From positions 1 to 40,988 of IMG/VR virus record IMGVR_UViG_3300023271_000005: 40,988 nucleotides of DNA. One strand, given 5' to 3'. Below, one piece after another: positions 1 to 6,467 of the stretch. The notes beneath the pieces were generated by a model. The model had not been told where the DNA came from. It saw only the letters and a program-made list of their open reading frames with translations, and ran no database searches. Both the position numbers and the translations under genes were made by a program. This DNA comes from a virus. The stretch's first letter is position 1. Each line of letters starts with the position of its first letter.

Positions 1-143
1 GGCCGCGGGGTGGGGGGGCGGGCGGGGCGGCGAGACCGTGCGTACCTCAGGGGCCGCGCAACCGTGGGAAGAGCCAGGACGCGTTCTCGCAGAGGGGTGG
101 GCGCGCCGTGCACAGGAAAGAGGGAGAGAGAGAGAGAGAGAAG
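1..143. repeat. Left copy of terminal direct repeat
   Basis: Positions 1-143 align without gaps to 40846-40988. From 54 to 143 the match is exact. Mismatches are at 53, 37 and 35, with four more in the first 15 bases, so divergence is confined to the outer part of the left copy. The inner end is a GA microsatellite (124-141). The repeat is non-coding and GC-rich. It is either a true terminal repeat of a linear virion genome or the overlap of a circular assembly. Confidence 0.9.
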
Positions 144-205
144 AGGGGGGGTGGAGAACACGGAGAAGAACGAGGCGGCGAGACCGCGCGGACCCGGCCC
201 AGAGG

Positions 206-227
206 GGGTGATAGCCCCTAAGTGGGC
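206..227. repeat. GGGTGATAGCCCCT motif, copy 1
   Basis: This is a 22-bp motif beginning GGGTGATAGCCCCT and ending GGGC, with a GCCC/GGGC dyad. It recurs at 1709-1730 with 20 of 22 bases identical. Both copies lie about 65-70 bp downstream (plus strand) of a GA microsatellite and on the far side of a leftward terminator. The function is unknown; a recognition site for packaging or replication is possible. Confidence 0.6.
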
Positions 228-262
228 GAGGCGAGCAAGGCGAGTCACTGTTATTTTTTCAT

Positions 263-298
263 AAAAAAAATGGCGCCCGGGGAGAACCCCCGGACGCC
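263..298 (-). terminator. Rho-independent terminator after the DUF932 gene
   Basis: Reading leftward, a GC-rich hairpin (272-298; outer GGCG/CGCC and inner CCGGGG/CCCCGG pairings with small bulges) is followed by eight T residues (A-run at 263-270 on the plus strand). It lies 18 bp beyond the stop of the DUF932 gene, so it should end that leftward transcript. Confidence 0.85.
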
Positions 299-316
299 GC
301 GCCAACCGTGTTCCGG

Positions 317-1477
317 TTAGCAGTTGCCGAGTTTCCAACTCGCGACATCAGCAACCAACTGGCGGCCGATCTTGTCAGCGCGGGCCCGGTCCTGGGCCGA
401 GTCTCCAAACTGTGCCGAGTTGAACCGCGACTCTTCCGACTGACACTCGCGCGTGTGGTCCAGGACCTCCGTGATGGCGTTCAGTCCGCGCCACACGGTG
501 CCTTCTCCTCCGTGCACCTGGACGCCGCGCCCGTTGCGCCACGCCTCAACACAGGAGTCAACGATGCGCTGGTACTTGGGCTGCCCGTACTTGTCCGGGT
601 CCAGGTCAGGCAGTTGGAATACCGCCTGTGCCATCTTGATCATGCCGTCCAGGTTCATGCCAGTTTCTTGCATGGCTTGCCACGCCGCGAGGTTCTCCGT
701 GAATCCCTCCGTGCTGGCCTTGATCAGGGCACGCGCTTGATCCAGGCGACTGTTGACGCCTGAGGTGTGCTTCATGGACAGGCCACGCGCCTTACCCGCG
801 TTGGTCGCCATGGTGAGAGTGTTTTGGCAAACCACGCGGATACCCGTGGGGAGAATCCGCACCGCCGCGCTCCCGTCATGTGAGGTGGTCAGGAGGAGGT
901 GTTGTTCAACGGTGTCGTCCTGTTGAACCTCGCCGGACCCGCTGGCCTTGGCCAGGATCCACACGCGCTTGCCTCCGTGGATCGCCCCGGCTGCCTCCAG
1001 GTGCGCGACTCCCTCGTCCAGAAACGGTTGAAAGAAGTTGAACGCGGCCGCATTCGACAGTGGCGTGTACTCACTCCCGACAACTCCCAGGCGCCTGCCG
1101 TTGTCCGACCGGAGAATCTGCTGACTCTCCGCGTCCAGGTAACGGCCGTCAAACTTCACACCTTCGACACCGATCGCCGCGCGCTCCAGGGCCGCGCGGA
1201 GTTTGGCGTTCTTGTCCAGTGATTCGTTAACGGGGACAGGTGTCCCGTCCACACCGAAGATCCACTCTGAACCGTCAGGCGCAACCTGGACCGTGCTGTT
1301 GTCCGGCGCGCTCCCCAAGTCAGCGCACATGGGGACAGTAACGGGTTCCCAATCCAGGCCCGCCAGTCGGATCCCTTCTTCAATCGTGGGGGGCGCGTCG
1401 AGCACCGTCCCAATCTTGTGCCATGCTGGAGTATGCGTAAAGAACGCATCTCCGTGTGATTCAATACCGTGCGACAT
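317..1477 (-). CDS. DUF932 / phage-plasmid-like protein
   Basis: 386 aa. The sequence resembles the DUF932 / TIGR03299 phage- and plasmid-like family: an N-terminal AWHKIGTVLD-type segment (about residues 18-27), a central GKRVWILAKA segment and a later GIRVVCQNTL segment with the conserved Cys and Asn. The biochemical role of this family is not established; members occur on phages and plasmids, often among early genes. The start is supported by AGGAAAGG upstream of ATG. The gene has its own predicted promoter (1527-1554), a leader hairpin (1500-1519) and a terminator (263-298), so it appears to be a single-gene transcription unit. The family call is from recognised motifs, not from a database search. 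Confidence 0.85.
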   Translation of the reverse strand: MSHGIESHGDAFFTHTPAWHKIGTVLDAPPTIEEGIRLAGLDWEPVTVPMCADLGSAPDNSTVQVAPDGSEWIFGVDGTPVPVNESLDKNAKLRAALERAAIGVEGVKFDGRYLDAESQQILRSDNGRRLGVVGSEYTPLSNAAAFNFFQPFLDEGVAHLEAAGAIHGGKRVWILAKASGSGEVQQDDTVEQHLLLTTSHDGSAAVRILPTGIRVVCQNTLTMATNAGKARGLSMKHTSGVNSRLDQARALIKASTEGFTENLAAWQAMQETGMNLDGMIKMAQAVFQLPDLDPDKYGQPKYQRIVDSCVEAWRNGRGVQVHGGEGTVWRGLNAITEVLDHTRECQSEESRFNSAQFGDSAQDRARADKIGRQLVADVASWKLGNC

Positions 1478-1499
1478 GGTAGCCGCCTTTCCTGTGTTG

Positions 1500-1519
1500 G
1501 GTTGACGGGATTGTCAACC
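1500..1519 (-). promoter_or_regulatory. Leader hairpin C at predicted +1 of the DUF932 mRNA
   Basis: A perfect 7-bp inverted repeat (GGTTGAC / GTCAACC, six-base loop) begins exactly where the transcript from the promoter at 1527-1554 is predicted to start. It ends 22 nt before the ATG. It shares placement with the other leader hairpins of the leftward genes but lacks their GGCA-loop-TGCC core. A DNA operator is an alternative reading. Confidence 0.6.
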
Positions 1520-1526
1520 TGCCTCA

Positions 1527-1554
1527 ATGGTACAGGACCTGACGGCCCTGTCTA
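1527..1554 (-). promoter_or_regulatory. Sigma70-like promoter for the DUF932 gene
   Basis: On the minus strand: -35 TAGACA (1549-1554), 16-bp spacer, -10 TACCAT (1527-1532). The predicted start falls near 1520, immediately before hairpin C. Confidence 0.55.
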
Positions 1555-1708
1555 GGCCTGTCCCGGGTTTATCTAAGAGAAAATGTGGCGCCATTCGGAG
1601 ACTGATATTGATCGGAGAATGGGACAGAGAGAGAGAGAGAGGCCCCGGATCGGGCGCCGAGGTCGGACCTGCCCGGCCCGCCGCGAGGCCGGGGGGGCCA
1701 AGCCATCA

Positions 1709-1730
1709 GGGTGATAGCCCCTTATTGGGC
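1709..1730. repeat. GGGTGATAGCCCCT motif, copy 2
   Basis: Second copy of the 22-bp motif at 206-227, differing at two bases in the loop-like centre. It directly abuts the A-run of the terminator at 1731-1766 and follows a GA tract at 1626-1641, so the local arrangement of copy 1 is repeated. Confidence 0.6.
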
Positions 1731-1766
1731 AAAAAAAAGTGGGCCGCCATGTCGGAGCATGGCGAC
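1731..1766 (-). terminator. Rho-independent terminator after the small leftward gene
   Basis: Leftward, a hairpin with stem GTCGCCATG / CATGGCGGC (one G-U pair, six-base loop; 1743-1766) is followed by CCAC and eight T residues (A-run 1731-1738 on the plus strand). It lies about 22 bp after the stop codon at 1788. Confidence 0.8.
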
Positions 1767-1787
1767 CCTTCGCGGACAGGAGTCGGC

Positions 1788-2120
1788 CTAGTTGTCGACG
1801 TGGTTTTGGATCATGTCGTCGATTTGCTTCCTGTTGAAGTCTCTGAAGACCGGAGAGTACAACCGCAGACGGTTCACCAGTCGGTCGATGTCTTCATTGA
1901 GTTGAGTCTCGACAGCATTCTGCATGTCGTTACCCGTGACAGGTTCCAAACCCGGACGATCTGCTGCTGGCATGTCTTCGTCGTTCTGCACTGCAATCAT
2001 GAATTCAAGACTCATGGCCTCACGCGTGCAGTTGACCACTTCGAGCGAGTATCGCTTCCATCGCTCCTGTTGCGCGCTGGTCATGTTGGTCCAGATCGTG
2101 GTAATGGGGTCTCGTGACAT
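1788..2120 (-). CDS. Small acidic protein of unknown function
   Basis: 110 aa, beginning MSRDPITTIW. An upstream in-frame extension of 33 residues is possible, but the ATG at 2120 is preceded by ACAGGACATAAA, a leader nearly identical to that of two early genes near the right end, so this start is preferred. The protein is rich in Asp, Glu, Asn and Gln with a predicted helical middle (segment around WTNMTSAQQERWKRY). No domain is recognised. It follows hairpin B and ends before the terminator at 1731-1766. Confidence 0.65.
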   Translation of the reverse strand: MSRDPITTIWTNMTSAQQERWKRYSLEVVNCTREAMSLEFMIAVQNDEDMPAADRPGLEPVTGNDMQNAVETQLNEDIDRLVNRLRLYSPVFRDFNRKQIDDMIQNHVDN

Positions 2121-2148
2121 TTTATGTCCTGTTCTTTTCGAGTCTGTC

Positions 2149-2176
2149 GCGCTGGCGGCACCATTGCCGCCAGCGC
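2149..2176 (-). promoter_or_regulatory. Leader hairpin B
   Basis: A perfect 12-bp inverted repeat (GCGCTGGCGGCA and its complement) with loop CCAT. It lies 28 nt upstream of the ATG at 2120 and in the gap after the stop at 2191. The inner core GGCA-CCAT-TGCC is identical to that of hairpin A, while the outer stem differs but still pairs. There is no T-run, so it is not a terminator. A promoter in front of it (GACAAT at 2182-2187 as -10) is only weakly supported because no good -35 is visible. Confidence 0.65.
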
Positions 2177-2190
2177 ATCCTATTGTCTCG

Positions 2191-2520
2191 TTACGAGCGC
2201 AGCAGTCGGTCGAGTACACCTTCCACTTTGGTCAACTGCGCTCCGACCTCGTCAATTTCGGATTCGATCCCATCCACAGCGGTGGATGCGTCTGCTGCAC
2301 TCTCCTGCGCGGCGTCTGCTGCGCTGGTAGCATCGGAGTAGTCGATCCCGGTCAACCGTTCTAATGCTTTGGCTACCACGATGGCCATGCCTTCGATCTC
2401 ACTGCGAGAGTCCAGACATTCCTGATTCTGGCATGTCTCCTCCGGTCCGCCAGCATTGGTTTCCAATGCTTCCCGAATGATCGTACAGATCATGTCAACT
2501 TGTTCCGCGCTCAGTCTCAT
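2191..2520 (-). CDS. Small coiled-coil-like protein of unknown function
   Basis: 109 aa from MRLSAEQVDM. The ATG at 2520 has AGGAG seven bases upstream, so the longer in-frame start is not used. The C-terminal half is Ala/Ser/Asp-rich with heptad-like spacing of Val, Ile and Leu (about residues 70-105), suggesting a coiled coil. The N-terminal half has two cysteines (CQNQEC, about residues 30-35). No family is recognised. It is the first gene behind the promoter at 2566-2594 and is divergent from the capsid gene. Confidence 0.7.
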   Translation of the reverse strand: MRLSAEQVDMICTIIREALETNAGGPEETCQNQECLDSRSEIEGMAIVVAKALERLTGIDYSDATSAADAAQESAADASTAVDGIESEIDEVGAQLTKVEGVLDRLLRS

Positions 2521-2540
2521 AGCAAAACTCCTGTCAATCG

Positions 2541-2558
2541 GTTGGCACCATTGCCAAC
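2541..2558 (-). promoter_or_regulatory. Leader hairpin A at predicted +1
   Basis: A perfect 7-bp inverted repeat GTTGGCA / TGCCAAC with loop CCAT. Its right edge (2558) is the predicted first transcribed base of the promoter at 2566-2594, and it ends 20 nt before the ATG at 2520. It shares the GGCA-CCAT-TGCC core with hairpin B. Confidence 0.7.
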
Positions 2559-2565
2559 ACAATCA

Positions 2566-2594
2566 AAGTTACTGGACCCTGGTCGGGGTGTCAA
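2566..2594 (-). promoter_or_regulatory. Leftward sigma70-like promoter A
   Basis: On the minus strand: consensus -35 TTGACA (2589-2594), 17-bp spacer, -10 TAACTT (2566-2571). Predicted start is about 2559-2558, at the foot of hairpin A. It would drive the small genes at 2520 and 2120. Confidence 0.65.
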
Positions 2595-2842
2595 TACCCT
2601 ATTTTGAAGATTGACCCTGATTTTTCGGAGACTCCGCGAGCACCATCGGATCACCCCTAGGGGATCCACCGATTGCATCTGGAGTATCGCGAGGAGATCG
2701 ACCAGGCCCCCAGGCCCCCCGGCCCCCCCGCGGGGGAGGGCCCACGATCATAGGTCCCCATGCAAAAATATTTTCAGGATTTTCGACAACCCCCTTGCCT
2801 GTTTACTGGTGTTGTGAAGAATACGGGTAGGACAACTCTGTA

Positions 2843-2870
2843 TTGGCCCTGTTAGCGCCGAGCCTATACG
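2843..2870 (+). promoter_or_regulatory. Weak candidate promoter for the rightward structural block
   Basis: -35 TTGGCC (2843-2848), 16-bp spacer, -10 TATACG (2865-2870), each matching four of six consensus bases. It is the best candidate I see ahead of the capsid gene, but it is weak, and late genes may use an activator or a promoter I cannot recognise. Confidence 0.3.
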
Positions 2871-2957
2871 GAGCCCTACTCCGCAGCCCTGAGAGGGACA
2901 ACTGCAACCGCTGCTCTGGCGCGTAAGTAGTTTCTTTTTAGGACAAGGAGTTCCCTT

Positions 2958-4145
2958 ATGGCAAGTGGAACCTATGGCGGCTGGCCTATAACTGGTGCTT
3001 TACCTCCAGTGGCTGGCGCGGCGGAGCATGGTTATGCCCGTTGGATTGCCCAAAAGTTCATTGACACTCTCTACCTCAAGGCAATGCAAACGGAATCCGA
3101 TCTGGAGCGTTTGGTTGGCCGTGAGGACATTGACGGCAACCCCATTCTGATTGATGCGCTCAAGCCGATCACCACAACGGCGGCCCAAATCGCCGCTGAC
3201 ACCGCGGGCACTTTTGGCACCTTGACTACTGAAGGTTTGAGAAAGGACAGGGCTCGCTTTGCGCTCCTCAAAGAGGCTGGGATCCCCACGGAGCAGCGTC
3301 AAATGCTGCCAGCGTTCTTCGATTACATGTTCTATGTGGACCCACGGGACAAGGCTGCACTCAACCGCAAGTTTGATCCGACAGGTCAGTTCCTCACAGC
3401 CGTTCTTGCTTCGTTCAACATCCGCAAGGACGCTGTGATTCTGGGTGCGCTCGACTCCAATGTCACCGTTATGAACAATGATGACGGTCAACAGACTGGA
3501 TCAGCCACCACTTTCGCCAATGACGGCGGAACTGATGTGGCCCTCGCGTTTGGTGCTAAAGGGTATGATATTTCGACTGGTGCTACCTACGACATGCGCA
3601 CAACAGGGGCCTCTGAGTCTCCCACATTGGCGTCCGGCGACATCTTGTCTGGCCTGGGCCTCACGGTCAAAAAACTCATCGAGGCTCGCAGGGCTCTCCA
3701 TGCCAGCAATGCCATGTACTCAGGCTCAAAGCCGATTTGCGTCATGCACCCACAGCAGTTGCACCAGTTGTTGGCGAACGAAGATTCGGTCGTCAATGCT
3801 GACTACAATGCCGTGAAGCCGTTGGTGACTGGCGAGATCAGTCAGTTCCTGGGCATGGACATTGTGGTGACGAACAGCATTCCGACTTTGGCTAATACGA
3901 ATGTTGACCTCATTGGAGGCGCGAGCGTCGAAGTGATCGCTGACGGGCAATATGCCTATGTGTTCATGCCGGACACCCTGTACTACGGGAGCAGTGGCGT
4001 GGAGACCAAGGTGGACATCCTCCCCGAAAAGGGCCACACCATGCAGGTTGCGTCTTACATGCATTCCGGCGCTGTGCGTCTTGACGGTGCGAAGGTTGTT
4101 CGCATTGCTTGTTCCGACACGGATCAAGTTGTGGCCTCCAACTAA
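2958..4145 (+). CDS. Major capsid protein
   Basis: 395 aa. Size, first position in the structural block and sequence style (N-terminal helical arm, charged RKDRARFALL segment, later substrate-like GTGATYDMRTTG region and C-terminal KGHTMQVAS segment) fit a phage coat protein; I place it tentatively with HK97-fold capsid families of podoviruses. AAGGAG lies seven bases before the ATG. The stop overlaps the next gene's start (TAATG). The scaffold-like gene expected beside it is instead on the opposite strand at 29115-29756. Confidence 0.75.
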   Translation: MASGTYGGWPITGALPPVAGAAEHGYARWIAQKFIDTLYLKAMQTESDLERLVGREDIDGNPILIDALKPITTTAAQIAADTAGTFGTLTTEGLRKDRARFALLKEAGIPTEQRQMLPAFFDYMFYVDPRDKAALNRKFDPTGQFLTAVLASFNIRKDAVILGALDSNVTVMNNDDGQQTGSATTFANDGGTDVALAFGAKGYDISTGATYDMRTTGASESPTLASGDILSGLGLTVKKLIEARRALHASNAMYSGSKPICVMHPQQLHQLLANEDSVVNADYNAVKPLVTGEISQFLGMDIVVTNSIPTLANTNVDLIGGASVEVIADGQYAYVFMPDTLYYGSSGVETKVDILPEKGHTMQVASYMHSGAVRLDGAKVVRIACSDTDQVVASN

Positions 4146-4582
4146 TGAGTGGTAAGACGAGTTACTTATCGACTGAGATGTTAAAGGTGCTGCGGGGGGA
4201 CTCACCCGCCACCTACACTCAGACCTATGCAACTCTCTTTACTACGGCCCCGACTTCGGACTCACCGGGCGGGGTTGCTGCTAGTGTTGAGTGGTCACCT
4301 ACAACTGCCAGGATTATGGTAAGTTCAGATGGTGCCACTCAACCCTACTGGCTTCCAACCGAGACCACGACTGACGGGGCTCAGGTCAGGAATGTGGGCA
4401 AGATTGAATGGCCAACGATCGCAGGCCTTTCGGGTAGCGTGACCATTGTCGCGGTGGGAATATACACAGACAGTAGCGGGGGGAGTCTTCTCTATTGGCG
4501 AGATTTAGTAGAGCCAAGGCTTGTGAACAATGGGGACACAATCCTGTTCATGCACAACACTTTTAAGGTTACGGAGCAATAA
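4145..4582 (+). CDS. Small virion (decoration or fibre-like) protein
   Basis: 145 aa from MSGKTSYLST, start overlapping the capsid stop. The arrangement, a beta-rich domain with IEWPTIAGLSGSVTIVAVGIY followed by GGSLLYWRDL and a NNGDTI segment, matches a small phage structural protein often found beside capsid genes and sometimes annotated as tail-fibre-like. It probably decorates the capsid or sits at the head-tail junction; which of these cannot be told here. A longer in-frame TTG start within the capsid gene is not favoured. Confidence 0.6.
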   Translation: MSGKTSYLSTEMLKVLRGDSPATYTQTYATLFTTAPTSDSPGGVAASVEWSPTTARIMVSSDGATQPYWLPTETTTDGAQVRNVGKIEWPTIAGLSGSVTIVAVGIYTDSSGGSLLYWRDLVEPRLVNNGDTILFMHNTFKVTEQ

Positions 4583-4583
4583 A

Positions 4584-5309
4584 ATGAATGGACAACACGC
4601 CGGGTCGTCAGACGACATGGCTTTACGGGTCGGACGATCTTCTGACGCTGAGTCCGACCTTAAGGTGTCGGGTTGGTTTACCGTTACCCACACTTCGGCA
4701 AAAACTGGAGAAGAGACCGACCACAGCGGCAAGAACTTTCTTACCCGGGACGGTTTGGCATGCTTGCACTCCGGCCTCAACCCGGGAGTCACGGGGTTCC
4801 CTGCGGCAACTGCCGGAAACACGAACTGTGGGATTTGGCTCTCTGGCGTGGACACTGCAATCACCGCCGGGATTGATGCGTTAGTAGGGACCTATACCCA
4901 AACCGCTACTCCAGTAGGTACTACAGGGGATGTGATTGGTCCTTGGACAAATACGGCTCTTGGGAATGGAACAACAAGCACTCCAGATTCCTCGGTTTCG
5001 ATGTTCTTCAAGTCGTCTGCTGGTGGTGACCCTGGGACTGACCCCGTGGACATTTTCGACGCTGCATCCTCCGATGTGGCGGCAATGGCAACCTCTATCG
5101 CAACGATTACGGTGAAAAACCTCGGGGCAACGCAACGGACAGTGGATGCTATTTTCATTGCCGATTGTAGTGGCACTGCTGGGGCAACCGTCAAGTTGCT
5201 TGCTGGTCGGGCAAGTGCTTCTGCTGGTAATGGCGACATGACCCCAGTGATCATGAACCAAAACGACACCCTTGCGATTGACTACACGATCACGATAACT
5301 GCAACTTAG
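4584..5309 (+). CDS. Probable virion protein, beta-rich
   Basis: 241 aa from MNGQHAGSSD. GGAG lies eight bases before the ATG and the upstream gene stops one base before it. The protein is rich in Gly, Ala, Thr and Ser, poor in Lys, with alternating hydrophobic stretches (for example ATITVKNLGATQ and DTLAIDYTIT near the C-terminus) suggesting beta-sandwich folds. No specific family is recognised. Position between the small decoration-like protein and a lectin-like protein suggests a minor structural or fibre component. Confidence 0.55.
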   Translation: MNGQHAGSSDDMALRVGRSSDAESDLKVSGWFTVTHTSAKTGEETDHSGKNFLTRDGLACLHSGLNPGVTGFPAATAGNTNCGIWLSGVDTAITAGIDALVGTYTQTATPVGTTGDVIGPWTNTALGNGTTSTPDSSVSMFFKSSAGGDPGTDPVDIFDAASSDVAAMATSIATITVKNLGATQRTVDAIFIADCSGTAGATVKLLAGRASASAGNGDMTPVIMNQNDTLAIDYTITITAT

Positions 5310-5327
5310 TAGCACAGTTTCCTTCTT

Positions 5328-5357
5328 GGGGGGCGGATTTTCGGGCTCCCGTCCCCC
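5328..5357 (+). terminator. Hairpin between structural genes, possible attenuator
   Basis: A stem of nine base pairs (GGGGG, a G-U pair, CGG against CCGTCCCCC) followed by only TTCT. It sits in the 63-bp gap before the gene at 5373, the largest gap in the rightward block. It could reduce rather than end transcription, adjusting expression between capsid-proximal and tail genes. Confidence 0.4.
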
Positions 5358-5372
5358 TTCTAAGGAGGCTCG

Positions 5373-6467
5373 ATGGCGACAAAGACCTTCCTTTGGACTT
5401 TGGACGGCTCTAGTTCAGATGCTCTCACAGGCCCTTCCCTGAGCACTTTATTTGCTTCGGGTGTCAGCATACATCGAGTTCGTGCCAAGAAGTCCTCTTC
5501 TGGTGGCAGTTTCAAGTTCAATCTAGAATGCTCCGCTGACAAGAGCGGTATGTACGCTGGGGTTGAACTCATGCACGACTTCAATCCTATTAATCTAGTG
5601 AATGAACTAACTGACGGAGACGACCTTGTAGATATACCGAACTCTATTACGGGGGTCAGTAATGTCTCAGATGTCGGTAACGAGCCGGAGTGGGTAGACA
5701 ATGGTGACTTCATTAGCGGGCCAACGGTAGATTTCCTGACTGGTGGTGGGGACAGACGGGTAGTTCTAGGGGCTCCGGTCCCGTCCTTTGCTGCGGGGGA
5801 GCCGTTTTCTATTGCCGTGGTTATTGACAATGGCAACAACAGCAACCGCCCCTTTGTCGGTAGCGATGTGGGGAGTGGGACATACGCATCAATGTACGGC
5901 AATGCGGGCAGCCGCAATATGAAGATGCAGGATGAGTCAGGGAATGTCATCCAAACAGCCTCTAACAGTAGCACGAACTTCAAAAACAAAGACATACACA
6001 CCGCCGTGAGGTTGTCGAATAATCGTGTTAGTTGTTGGCGGCGTGGCGGCAAGATTATTGATGCTTCCGCCCTTTCCGGGACCTTCTCCCCTTCAGTTAT
6101 TGGTAATGCTCAAGAAGGTAGTTCTTGGAATGGCCAACAAGCAAACATAACACGGGTGCTTATTTCTGATTACGATTGGACTGATACAGATCGTGAGGAT
6201 GTTGAGGCATGGCTTGCTTGGGAGTACGGGCTACAAACAAGCGGCAACTCCTATCTGCCCAGCACCCATTATGGCTACCAATCAGACCCCCGCTCTTCCA
6301 AGACGCAAGCACTTACAGCAGATGCTGACCTGAGTTCCTTGGGGGCGGACACATGGAGCGGTTACTACGCAGTGAGTACCACAACGATATCCGGCCAAGT
6401 CGATGTTTTTGTGAAGGAAGCCTATAAGGCTGGTGAAGTCACTATTGAGTTTACGGTGAGTTACTAA
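5373..6467 (+). CDS. Lectin/LamG-like tail or fibre protein
   Basis: 364 aa. AAGGAGG lies just before the ATG. The central part (about residues 90-290) reads like a concanavalin A-like jelly roll: FSIAVVIDN, a conserved Asn/Gly-rich turn region, ITRVLISDYD, then the characteristic C-terminal DVEAWLAWEYGL motif seen in phage glycan-binding domains. It probably binds surface glycans as part of the fibre or tail. The stop overlaps the start of the repeat-rich fibre gene (TAATG), suggesting coupled translation and joint assembly. Confidence 0.6.
   Translation: MATKTFLWTLDGSSSDALTGPSLSTLFASGVSIHRVRAKKSSSGGSFKFNLECSADKSGMYAGVELMHDFNPINLVNELTDGDDLVDIPNSITGVSNVSDVGNEPEWVDNGDFISGPTVDFLTGGGDRRVVLGAPVPSFAAGEPFSIAVVIDNGNNSNRPFVGSDVGSGTYASMYGNAGSRNMKMQDESGNVIQTASNSSTNFKNKDIHTAVRLSNNRVSCWRRGGKIIDASALSGTFSPSVIGNAQEGSSWNGQQANITRVLISDYDWTDTDREDVEAWLAWEYGLQTSGNSYLPSTHYGYQSDPRSSKTQALTADADLSSLGADTWSGYYAVSTTTISGQVDVFVKEAYKAGEVTIEFTVSY

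Larger units (their letters stand above)
144..316. other. Non-coding GC-rich spacer
   Basis: No credible gene is seen here. The stretch is low-complexity G/A-rich DNA followed by the GGGTGATAGCCCC motif (206-227) and the leftward terminator (263-298). Together with the left terminal repeat it forms a 316-bp gene-free end that joins the 600-bp gene-free right end if the molecule is circular. Confidence 0.7.
1478..1787. other. Gene-free region between the DUF932 gene and the next leftward gene
   Basis: This 310-bp stretch has no gene. It holds, from left to right, the DUF932 leader hairpin and promoter, an (AG)8 microsatellite at 1626-1641, a GC-rich segment, the second GGGTGATAGCCCC motif and a leftward terminator for the neighbouring gene. 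Confidence 0.75.
2521..2957. other. Divergent control region between leftward and rightward blocks
   Basis: This 437-bp gap has no gene. It contains hairpin A and the leftward promoter (2566-2594), a palindrome CCCCTAGGGG flanked by GGAT/ATCC (2648-2667), a very GC-rich dyad (2721-2742) without a T-run, an AT-richer stretch near 2760-2780, and a weak rightward promoter candidate with a small hairpin (CGGAG/CTCCG, 2869-2883) in what would be the capsid leader. Confidence 0.7.

Noticed and set aside
10-264. Rightward open frame of 84 codons at the left end
   Set aside because: It lies in low-complexity G/A-rich repeat DNA, encodes mostly Arg and Gly, and overlaps the terminal repeat, motif and terminator; no ribosome-binding site.
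308-763. Rightward open frame opposite the DUF932 gene
   Set aside because: It is the shadow of a well-supported leftward gene with a recognised family, promoter and terminator.
2721-2742. Terminator from the very GC-rich dyad in the control region
   Set aside because: No T-run follows on either strand; it may be simple GC-rich low complexity.
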